A stretch of 64,000 nt of DNA from Pelecanus crispus (lineage: Eukaryota; Chordata; Aves; Pelecaniformes; Pelecanidae). Location of the stretch: NCBI RefSeq assembly GCF_030463565.1, contig NC_134649.1, forward strand, positions 39,209,044-39,273,043, given 5' to 3'. Shown here piece by piece: positions 51,746 to 61,656 of the stretch; the first letter of the stretch is position 1, and each line of letters starts with the position of its first letter. Position numbers and translations under genes: made by a program. The notes beneath the pieces are model-generated. The model was not told the origin of the DNA and did no database searches. It saw nothing but the letters and a program-made list of their open reading frames with translations.

Positions 51746-54698
51746 AAAGCACTTGGAAACTAAGACTGGGACTCACAGGCTTACGCTTCTGGGAGCACAT
51801 GATGCAGAAACTCATGAATCATCACTCCACGCTTAATATCTGCAAGAAGAGGCTAAGGCATTACCTGCAGACCTTTGATCTAAGTTGTTTGGGCTGCAGT
51901 CTGCAGGCAACTTGGGCTGTTTCTTCTGAATTAATTGTCGTAGTAATAAGAGCTCCAGCTGCAAATCCAGTGCTCTGTCCCCTCCTGTCTATGATGGACT
52001 GTGCAAACACTGGACCAAAGTCCTTGTTTGAAAGACTTCTTTATAATAGAGAAGAGCCAGCTGGCTGGGCTTTCTCTGCGGTGGCTCAGAGACTTGGAAT
52101 GTGCTTTCTCCACTCCATACTAAGCTGATTTGGTAACTTTCCAGGACTAAAATTCTTGCACGAGACACCTCTGGATAAAGTTTCTGGAGGAGGCAGACAC
52201 CATGCCTCCTAGATATGCCTCCTAGACTTTCTGGGTAGGTGGCTGTCTGATTTTAGCAGTGCTGGGGTTTGCTAATGCAGACATAATTCAATTATGGCAC
52301 CCAGAGGATTGGAGAAAAGCCTTTATTATTTTTAGTCTAAATAAAAATAGTATCTCAGGCTTCTTAGAATAGTGAAAGCACAGCGAATCATGGATGATTG
52401 CTGGACAAAGAATATTTATATGCTTTTTCAGCCAGGGTTTCCATGAAATAGAAGCTGTTTAGATTGGAGTTGACCAACCCTGTCATGTCTAGGCACATGA
52501 AATTAGTTCTCTATGCTTAAAATTGCAGTAACAAACCTGGGTTTGACTTTGTGGCAGCACATGCAGGGTACAGCCTCTCAAATGGTATTTAGATGATGAT
52601 GATGATTATTTTAATCATACCCTTTCAGTAAACAAGAAACTCTGTTTTAGTCATGAGGGAATGTTTCAGCAGTACTAAAGGGATTTAGGAACCTAAAGAC
52701 TCATCTAAACATGGTCGGTGAGGGCAGTACCTAAGTCACACAGGTTTCTTTGAAAACATTGCTCCATTTGTGGTCTTCTGTCATTCTCCTCTTCCTCCAG
52801 GGCCAGGCTGCTTCATTGTAAGGAGTCTCAGCAATGTCAGCATTTCTGGACAGTCTGGTTATGCTGTCAGGATGTGGGGTGTCAAGCGGAGAAGGGACAG
52901 ACCTGCCCAAGCTTCCCTGATGTGAGAGGGACAAGAACGTACGGGACCTCTGTCCCTGCCTATAACACAAGATTTTAAGGAGAAACGGAACTTTCTCAGC
53001 ATGCTCATTCTGTGGTTAAGAAGACTTTTATAGCACTGCTCTGACCACTGATGGCAATTTATGTTGTTATTTACAGGCTGGGTTTTTTTTTTCCTTGCCT
53101 TTGTATTTGGAGCCACTTCAGATGGATGTGTGCATAATAGCGTCAAAGTGAACGCTGCAGGGAAGAGAGCACTCTCCAGCACGCAATGCCCCGCCAGGCT
53201 GAGGAGCTGCTTCATTTGGCCATGAGCACTTCTCGCCACAGTACACCCCCTCACTCCACTCTCAAGGACAAATGTGCCTTTGCTGAGACCTAGGGAGTTG
53301 GAGAATGAAACACCCCAGATCACAATCTTGTGCTCATTGCTGCTATGCTAAGAAAGGGGACTTTCCAGACGAGGTACTTAAACTAGGGTCTCTCTCTCGT
53401 GCTGTATCTTGGCTGCTGGCTGGTTGGATGTAGAAGATCACAAGACCAGATCATTTGGTCCTGGGGTTCCGGTCATGAACAAGTCAACATAAATAGATCG
53501 AAGTGCAGGAAACAGGACTTTTCACAGAAATTTCTGAGCAGTCTTTGCAACCTGCTCTGCTCCTAAGATACCAGGCTTGTCTGTGCTATTGAGTCTCACA
53601 CTTCCAAGCAAACAGAGCCCAGCTTAGAATAATCTGTTTTATGCCTTTTCTGAAGGTATAAAAGCATGTTGTTAACAAATTTCTTCCTATCAAATGTATG
53701 TATAGACTTCCTGGATGTGGTCCCTCAGCTGGGATAAAAATGAATACAGTCTCTGAGCAAATAGTTACAGCAGCCAAAGATCTGGCCTTTTCATTATAGG
53801 CTTCGAACTAACAATTCTGGGCTTGCAAATGCATCAGCAAAGGCGCCATGCCTGTGTGGGCAAACACTCCCTCCCTCTTAGTTATCACCAGCTTCAGCCA
53901 AATGGTTTAAAGAGCACAGTGCTCAAATTGCCCTGAAATATGGAGATCTCCTGATGGCATCTCCAAGCTCCTGTTTCCCCATTTTGGGAATCTTTTGAAT
54001 GCAAACTGTGCCCGGGCTCCAAGGAGAGAATTTCTGGTTCTGACATGCTGGAACCATGGTGCCCATCTTGCGCCCATTTCACCTGCCACTGCTGGGGAGG
54101 TCCAATAGGACCTGAATGCAGACAGAGGCTTAACAGATCAAAGACTGCAAGCACTGGCCTCACAAATACCTTGGCAAGGTCACGACAAATTACTGTGAGG
54201 TTTGGTGTTACCCAGTAATGGAGACTCCCCACTGTGTTCCCCTGAGTTGTAGATGGTAGGAAACCAAGATGCAGGCTAGTTTCTCCTGTTCTAGAAGAGC
54301 TTCAGGGGAGCAGGTAAGAAAACTCAACCCATTCGGTCTTGATGCTTTGAAAAGTATTTGAGAGTTAGCCACTATGACAAATAAACCTCTTCCCTTCCTT
54401 AGCCTTTGCCTGCCTCACCCAAGGGATTTCTGTCCGGGAAAAGGCTTTCAAGGCAGGAACCCCCCACAGGAGAGGAGGGCTGTCACAAACCTCTTCCATC
54501 CTCCACTCCAAATGCAAACTGTGGTCCTGATAGCATGCCTGCAAAATATCTGTCTCTGCGTCCATGTGCATGAAAACAGCCCTTCTCACCACCCCACAGA
54601 GTGTGTACAGTGAGTGTTTGTCTCGTGAAGCGGTTTCGAAACAAACCTTGGATAGATGTTAGTCACCTCTCCTGGTGCACAGCTGGAAGGCATTGCAA

Positions 54699-54786
54699 TG
54701 TTACACTGATGAGTGCAGTGAAAGGGGGCTCGGTGGTGTGCTCATGTGGCTTTGACTGTTTTTAAAAGATGTTCATCAGTGTAACA
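54699..54786. repeat. 88-base inverted repeat / potential imperfect hairpin
   Basis: TGTTACACTGATGA (54699-54712) and TCATCAGTGTAACA (54773-54786) are perfect 14-base reverse complements. Three G-T pairs can extend the stem. After an 11-base bulge on the right side, CAGT-AAAG (54716-54724) can pair with CTTT-ACTG (54750-54758) with one mismatch, leaving a terminal loop of about 25 bases. It could be a degenerate small hairpin RNA, a tiny inverted-repeat transposon fragment or chance. No target-site duplication was seen. Confidence 0.5.
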
Positions 54787-56593
54787 AAAGTTGGCAGCTC
54801 CTCCACTGCCTGTTACTTGGCTTCAGTACCATGGGTATCTTGTTTGTGATGCTACGATACTCGAAACAGAGATTTGTGTGCATGCTCTGCTTTCCTAGAA
54901 GCTAGCAGCAGCTTCCAGAGGCAGGCTGCCTGGCTGCTGTTTACATGGATGCTCTTCAGTGCTAGTGCCACCAGCCTACCCGGTCAAAATGTGCTGGCAT
55001 GCATGTGGCATTTCTATTCATCAGTCTAAGCCCAGCCATTTCCATCAGGGGAAGGACCACATCCCCAGAGAGGATGTCCCAGTCCTGGCGTGGATCTGGC
55101 CATCATGAGAAGGGCCTGTTTTCTTTGGGGAAGACTGGTCATGACTTGTTTTTAATCCCAAACTCAGGCAGTAGGGCAGTGCTCATAATCCCCCGGGGAC
55201 TTAAATATTGCTGTGCCCCACTGTGAGGTGATGGGGCAAGATGTAGGCTGCAGTCAGGCTTTTCCATCTGTTCAAAAAATTACAGGCTTCGGCCCTTGAG
55301 AGCCCATCCTGCCCTGAGGGATTTGGGTATATAACTATGGGAGTATTTGTATTTCTTTTTCCCCACAACAGCATTTGGTTTTATTTGCTGGGATTTGCAT
55401 TACAAGATAAGAATGAGATAGAGGATATTTTTACTAAACAGTGAATATTCAGTGGCCACTAATCCTAAGAAACCTGCAAGAGAAGGTAATTCAGGACCTA
55501 TGAAAAGTCTGGCAATGTACCTGCTCTGACTTAGGTATTTGTGAGCCAGGTAAAACCCTATGGGCCCTGCCTCAGGAGTTCTTAGCCTTCCCTTCAGAGC
55601 ATTCATGATGCTGCAGATACAGTTCTTCCTTGGAGGAGGCAACACCTTAAGGAATCAGAGGGAGAAATTCCCACCTCCAGAGGGAAACTTGAAACACATG
55701 TTTTTCTTGCAAGACCTATTTGTGCTTGAAATGCTCAGACTCCTCTTTCCCAGCCACCATAACCAGACTGTAAAAAAGAGCACGCAGTATACAAGTCCCT
55801 GCTCTGTGCAAAGCCTTGCTTGCAGGAGATCTCTGTGGCACAACAGAAAAACTACTTCTGTCCCTCTCCTCCCTCTGAATTGTGTTTCCTTGCAATGCAG
55901 GAGAAGCTCTGTATTGAATCGTCCGCTGTGCACTGACATATAATGGGCAGGACCGTAGTGGTAGCTTGCTCCAGGGCTTTACAGGGTTCCCTTGAGCAGA
56001 AAGGTCATTAGCTGGCTCCCATCTCAGCCATGCAGCAACATTACGGAATCCCCCTCTCTTTGTATAACCCTGCATGTTACAGGGATGGCAGATAGAGCTG
56101 ACCAGTTGCAGCCGGTGCTTTGGGTAGCAGGCTGTGGCTTTCTGCTGTGAACGTGCATGAAATAGCAGAGCAGGAAGCAAACGGTGACTGCAGGAGTCTC
56201 ACACTCATAGTGGGAGGCTTGACAGGTTTGCTGCTTTTGCTGTCGGAAGTAACTGCTGTTCCCAACGCTGTGCTAGGATCAAGGGTAATTGGCTTTCCAG
56301 TGTGTATCTGTAAATCACATCCCTTCCTCATGCAAGCCTCAAAATCAGACATCAGCAGAGAACAAGCTCCCAGCTGGTACCAGTATATAAACTAATGAAA
56401 TATAAATGCCTGGTACAAAAGGCAAACACGGTCCCTAGTTGCCACCACTGAATAAAATGGTTGATGGGAGTTTCCATCATACCAGTGGCATTTCCAGTAG
56501 ATGCAAGCATTGCACGCAGAGAGTAGTCCTCAGAGCCTATAATTTGGTTTGCTCCCATTACCACTGGTGCCTTTAAAAGAAAACAGCTGCTGC

Positions 56594-56634
56594 TTTTTTT
56601 TTTCCCCTCTTTTTTTTTTTTTTTTTTTTTTTTT
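56594..56634. repeat. Long T-rich tract
   Basis: T10, C4, TCT, then an almost unbroken run of about 25 T: the longest homopolymer in the window. It could be the complement of an A-tail, but no retroposed sequence is recognisable beside it. Confidence 0.8.
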
Positions 56635-57390
56635 AAATTGTGGCAGCAAGAAAGTTAAATGAATGATTTCCTGGAATCTATGTTGACAGAGGCCAGCATT
56701 TCATGATTAAAAGTGAGAGCCCAGTTTTTAGTTTCTTGGTCTCTAGGGAGATTTCCCAGGAGATCAGGAGATAATTGCAAAAGGATCTGTGGGAAGTGAT
56801 TAGCATTTTGTTGGGGAACAGAAAGGTGGGCAAGCTATGGAATTAGCCAGGTTACAACATTAACTACTCAGGACCAGATGTTATTTGCACTATCCTAACC
56901 CTTAGTACTTTTTTTTCTGACAAGGTGTACGAACCTGCTTAACTTTAGGTAACGTACGCTGTCATACCCACCAAATCAGTGGGATTCCCCAGGGTGTGGA
57001 GTGTCTTTGGGATCAGCTGCTTATGCCCTGCTCTCTCCCCCTGAGACCAAGGAGATTTCTCAAGGCATCAGTTCTACTTTGTATGATCAAGTGGCAAAAT
57101 CTGGCCATAGATTTAAAAGATCCACTAAGTATCTTGTTTTATTATATGTACTTTTAATACTCCAGTTACCTCTCCAGAGGTATTTAATGTAAATTCTACC
57201 TTTTATCCAACAGCCTTCTCTTATATACTGAGCCTGCAAACATTTACTGAAGCACTTAATGGTGAAAAGTCCACCACAGCATGACTCTCTGCTGTTTGGA
57301 ACTACAGCTGTTGTAAATCTGTGCAAAGTGGGCATAAACACTAGTGTTTTGATGAAATAATATTTGAAAACCCACATTCTGCATGTGAAA

Positions 57391-57432
57391 AGGACTAGGA
57401 AAATCAATGCACCTAGGACTAGGAAAATCAAT
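57391..57432 (+). repeat. Tandem duplication, 24-base period
   Basis: AGGACTAGGAAAATCAAT occurs identically at 57391-57408 and 57415-57432, separated by GCACCT. The two perfect copies point to a recent local slippage or duplication. Confidence 0.8.
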
Positions 57433-58534
57433 TTGAGAAAGCAAATATTCCTGCTTGGTGACATTAGCAGAATTGACTTTTCCTGGTTAATACAAAAATG
57501 TGACAGAACCGGGTGCCCTGCTTGTCTTTCAGGGCAGAATACATTGAGTGCCAGTTATGACAAGGATGGTTCAGACAAGGTGGTAGGAAAACCTTTTGAG
57601 GGTTTGTAGTGCTAGAAGGGATTGCTTGGCAAGATCACAGGGTGTCCCTCTCTGGGAAACTTTCAGAACAAGCTGCACCTACATCTGCTCAAGTAGGGGA
57701 TGAGCTGCGGCTTTGCAAGGTCCCTCTCAGCTGACACATTACAGTGATGCCATAAAAATTTAAAACAAAGCATTGAGTATCGGGAGACATTAGGGCTCGT
57801 AGACATCCTGGAGGCAGGGTGATGTCTAATGCAGTGCTTAGAAAACAGAGAGGAGATTACCCACAGTCATTTCTGCAAGTAGCTCCCCAGATGTTGGTTT
57901 CTGAAGAAAGTGTGTACTGCATCAGTGTAATTCCCTACATACCTGCCCAAGCCTTTGCTAGCTTGGTAAAATCTGGGGGCTCTGGCAGCAAACAGTGTGC
58001 ACTGGTGCCTGGCCACCAGCAGATGGAGGTCTCACCAGCGCAAGGACAGGGTAAACTATTTCTGTGGCATTCAAGCTAAAGAATTAAATAACTGGGTGCA
58101 AAAGCAAAATAGCCCCTAGAAAGACGCCTTTTCACAGTAGCTGGAAAACCAGGACTTGGGGAGGAGTTCAACAGATTCCTCAGTTTCCAGCTGAAACTAG
58201 CTGATGTTTAACTTCCATTCAACATGGTCGTCAGACCAAAGCTTGGGGTTAATTTCACTCAAAGGCACCAAGGTCCTGGGAAACAGCAAGGCATTTGTGA
58301 GAAACCTGCTGAGAAGACAGAAACAAGCACCGCTAATGAGCAGGGAGGGAATCAAGCATGCACTGCACCAAAGGCCCAGCATCTTTCTGCAGGCAAAAAG
58401 CACTCCCTCTTCACCTACAAGTCAGATGCAGTTCCAGGCCTCAGCAGTAACAAATAATTTTCCTCCAGGCCGTGTTATTAGTACCGTTTGACCATTGTTC
58501 TTTGTCTTTACAATCATAAATAGCTCCAGCCGTG

Positions 58535-58620
58535 GTCTGAACCCCACGGTGCGAGGCACTGTGCAGACAGGGAGCAGGGTGGCCCTTCCATGAGGAGTTT
58601 ACAGCCTGGCAGAGAAGGAG
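58535..58620 (+). mobile_element. Very old amniote dispersed-repeat remnant
   Basis: GAACCCCACGGTGCGAGGCACTGTGCAGACA followed by GGCCCTTCCATGAGGAGTTTACAGCCT parallels a repeat block common in reptile genomes ('GTGCTAGGCGCTGTACAAACAC ... CCCTGCCCCAAAGAGCTTACAGTCT'). Order and spacing agree, with about one base in four changed. The family name is not certain. Confidence 0.4.
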
Positions 58621-60734
58621 CTATTGCCAGTCTCTAGCAAACACTCATTTCTCAATTCTTCAAATTAACCTGGCAAAGCGGCAGATTAAAAGAGCCAGGC
58701 TCAGTGCTTGCTCATGGAAAACTGCCACACTCATTTTACATGTGCTGCTAAGTAGTTGTATTTTCATGTGTGCTTCATGCTTGTTATTCTCCAGTCATCA
58801 GTGGGGCTTGGGGAGGGAGAGAAGGGGCTTCTCCAATGCAAACTGAATCTGATGATTCCTTAGAAATAGGCTCGGGATAATAATTTGGAAGTCTGAGAGC
58901 CCGAGCTTAATCCTCTGCTCTTCTACGCTTCTGGGGTGACCTCTTTTCTCAGGTAAGCACCAGCCACTTTTGTCCACCTTATGGGCTGGGATTGCTCTTT
59001 CTTTTCTGGATGGTGGGGCTGCAGGGGAAGGGGGATGGTACCAGACATCAGCATGTGAGACTGGGGAGGTTTCTCAAACACACAGAAACAGGCAACAGCA
59101 AAGCCCTGACCTCCCAGCAACTGGTGTCATTGCCACCCAACAGCTCTCGCCATAATGTACTTCTCCCTTGAAAATGTTTGTCCTTCTAAAAAGGGTGTTT
59201 TAGCATTGGAGCCCATCATATTTGCAGCTGAGTCCAAGTAGGATGCCTATAAAATCTTCATGGCATGCTTCCCCTTACCTCATCTAGCCCCACAGATCTG
59301 AACAACATGTTCACCTGGGACTGTTGGAAGACCAGCCTTGCATATCTGATGTGATCACAGATGGCCCCGGCCCTGCCCTCCAGGTACGAAATAGTCAGCA
59401 GGACGCAACAGGTCAGTGTCTGAGTTTCAACCGGGATGTTTTATTGCATTTTCTTTTAAAGGAATGCCCAACTATGGGTGAAGCTTTGTCACTTGGCGCT
59501 GTCTTTATTTCTTCTGCTGAACCCACGGAAGCCGGGCTAAGGGGATGATTATTTTCCTTAGCTCCTCTGAGAGCCTTGGTCCAGATTTTCCGGTGCTTCA
59601 GTACTGGGAGATGCAAATAGTGAAAAACTTACCTACTGTCTGAGCGCACCTAATGGCTCCTGAAAAGCTACTGGAAGGGGGCTCCCACTGCACAGGCTGG
59701 ACATGCCTTCAGTCTCTGAACCTCACTCTGTTCCCTTGAGAGGTTCAAGGACAGCAGCACCAGATATCCCTTTTGCTGTAGTGGACACCCAGAGAACTGC
59801 TGTGGTCTCCTCCAATGCTGACAAACCCCCTACGTCTTTATTCCCCTCTCAGGTTTTTGGAAGCCTCTTCAGAAACAAAAATAAAGGGAGGTCTCACTTT
59901 GTAGTGCATCCCTATTACAAGGGTAATACCTGTAAGCAGATATCAAAATGTATTCACACACATCGTCCCCCCCTCCCCACCTGGACTCAGCCAGTCCCTT
60001 TGTCCCTGGGGTCTCTCAGCCCATCTGTGCATGTAAGGCAGATCCCAGCTCTTTGCACACTCGCCAAGAGGGCCAAAATTGCTGCACCACTTGCAAGGAG
60101 GCGCAACCTGCATCTGCAAAGCCATTCCCAGCCAGCAGCCAGCAGCTCTCCCCTGGCACTGTCTGTCTCAGTCCCCGGTGGCAGGGGTTACAGTCCTGCC
60201 CTGCGCACATCTGACAGGCACCGGGCGCGGGAGCTGAGGTTGTCTTTTGAACTGGTTACTGCAGACACTGGTGTGTCCTTGCAAGGAGCTGTAAGTATAT
60301 TAGGGTCTCAGCTGTGGTCTCATTTCTGTTGCCCCTCTCTAGACCATCCAACACGGGCTTTAAAGAGCTGTGTAATTCCATGGTGATAGCTCAGCTTGGC
60401 CTGCAAGGCACTGCTCGGGTTCTTATTCCAATCCAGCTCCCCTCCCTGCAATGAATTCCTTCTTCTGGTTTACTGTGCCCTAAATGAGGGCAGAATGAAG
60501 CCCAGCATGCGTGCACACCCAGGCTTTCTTTGTCATTTTCAGTGCCTCCTCCTTGGGCTGTCCTCTTAAAGCTAAATATTTTGGGGATGAAGAGAGAAGC
60601 AGTGATTGACTGTTGTCAGTGGGTATCCAGCTCTCAGCCTGACTGTCGAATTCAGCTCTCAGGCTGTCTAATTTGGCAAGTGGCCTTTGAGTAGATGTTG
60701 AGTGTTTTACAGAGATGGGTCAACAGCATTACTG

Positions 60735-60810
60735 GTATTTCAAAACTGGAGCAACAGAAGCTCAGGGCTTGTTTTGCCTGCAATTACAGAGCCTGGAGGT
60801 TAGAGGACAT
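60735..60810 (-). mobile_element. Possible MIR-like remnant (antisense)
   Basis: CAAAACTGGAGCAACAGAAGCTCAGGG followed by CAATTACAGAGCCTGGA weakly resembles the antisense MIR core (AAACTGAGGCTCAGAG ... GGTCACACAGC). The match is marginal. Confidence 0.25.
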
Positions 60811-60964
60811 GCTAAGAGAGCTTTGCGCTCTTGCTTTCCAAAAACATGCAGAGGTAGGTTAGTAGAAAATTATGTCCTCCTTCTATATAGCTTTACTGCT
60901 TGAGTTGAAATTAGTCAGGAGCGTTATTGCCTTCAGTTAAAGTCTGCAGGGCCAGGGGGGTAGC

Positions 60965-61001
60965 AAAAAAAAAAAAAAAAAGAAGGAGGAGGAAGAGGAG
61001 G
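60965..61001 (+). repeat. A17 run plus GGA-rich purine tract
   Basis: A run of about 17 A continues into an uninterrupted GAAGGAGGAGGAAGAGGAGG purine stretch. Such polypurine tracts next to promoters can form triplex DNA and often bind GAGA/MAZ-type factors. It lies about 560 bases upstream of the sulfotransferase start codon. Confidence 0.7.
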
Positions 61002-61446
61002 TATGTTTTAAGGCCACCACGAAACTTTGTGATGCTTACGAGTTAGGGAACGGGCTGAGAAGAGTCGTCAGGAAACTCCCGAGCGCTGCCAGCACACCCG
61101 TAACCCTCTCTTCCCCCGCGGGGAGTTCGAAGCGGCCGCGGGAGGGCGGCAGGGGGGTGCGCAGCCCCGGAGGGGCAGGCAGCGGCCGCAGCGCCGGCCG
61201 AGGACACCCCCCCCCCCCCCCGGCCCCGCGCCCCCCGGCCCCGCCGCGGCTCCCCCGTCCCGCCGCCTCCGCCGCTCGGCGGGGCTGCATGGGGCGAGCC
61301 GCGCCGCGGCCGCCGGGCGCCGAGCGGCAGCCCCGGCGCTGCGGGGCACTCGGGGGGCCAAGTTCCCCTTCCCGCGGCTGAGCCGCTCCGGTGTCACTTC
61401 CTGCCGGCGGCGGGGCGAGGCCGGGCGGCCCCGGCCGCCGAGCGGA

Positions 61447-61463
61447 GCGGGGCGGGGCGGGGC
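61447..61463 (+). promoter_or_regulatory. Clustered GC boxes (Sp1/KLF type)
   Basis: Three overlapping GGGGCGG units about 100 bases upstream of the start codon. The same stretch also has the G-run spacing of a G-quadruplex. They are typical of TATA-less CpG-island promoters. Confidence 0.7.
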
Positions 61464-61562
61464 GCGGAGCGGAGCGGAGCGGCGCCGGGGCCGGCGGGCG
61501 CTCGGCCGGGCCCTGGCCGCGGGGCGCTGGGGCTGCGCGGCGCCGCCGAGCCGCGGCGGAGG

Positions 61563-61656
61563 ATGCGGCGGAGCCGGGCGCCGCGGCTGGCGCTGGCCGC
61601 CTGCCTCGGCTCGTTCCTGCTCGTCGTCTTCTACTTCCAGAGCAGCCTCGCCCCAG
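61563..61656 (+). CDS. CHST13: First coding exon of a chondroitin 4-O-sulfotransferase family protein (CHST13-like)
   Basis: The exon encodes 31 residues plus one base, from an ATG with A at -3 to a GTGGGT splice donor at 61657. The start is MRRSRAPR, a positively charged cytoplasmic tail, followed by a hydrophobic span of about 20 residues (LALAACLGSFLLVVFYF) and QSSLAP. This is the signal-anchor layout of a type II Golgi membrane enzyme. The span matches human CHST11 closely (its ACLGSF..V.FYFQS..HP stretch), and the exon ends at the same residue and phase (phase 1 after the final Pro). The short RR-rich tail and the AACLG core fit CHST13 better than CHST11, whose tail is longer. The family transfers sulfate from PAPS to the 4-position of GalNAc in chondroitin. 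The PAPS-binding motifs lie in downstream exons outside the window. I am fairly sure of the family, less so of the paralogue. Confidence 0.75.

Larger units (their letters stand above)
51746..58534. other. Gene-free interval
   Basis: About 6.8 kb without a supportable gene. Overlapping open frames on both strands (52859-53323 minus, 55716-56180 minus, 55560-55943 plus) have no recognisable domain. It contains a GAT microsatellite at about 52590-52610, a 14-base-arm inverted repeat at 54699-54786, a long T tract at 56594-56634 and a 24-base tandem duplication at 57391-57432. Confidence 0.6.
58621..61029. other. Gene-free interval upstream of the CpG island
   Basis: About 2.4 kb leading to the promoter. 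A 227-codon frame (59703-60386, plus) has no recognisable domain and is rich in Ser and Pro, as chance frames in GC-richer DNA are. A poly-A plus purine tract sits at 60965-61001, just before the CpG island. A weak antisense MIR-like stretch lies at 60735-60810. Confidence 0.55.

Noticed and set aside
59703..60386. 227-codon plus-strand frame upstream of the promoter
   Set aside because: No recognisable domain, signal or family resemblance. Ser/Pro-rich content is usual for chance frames in GC-richer DNA.
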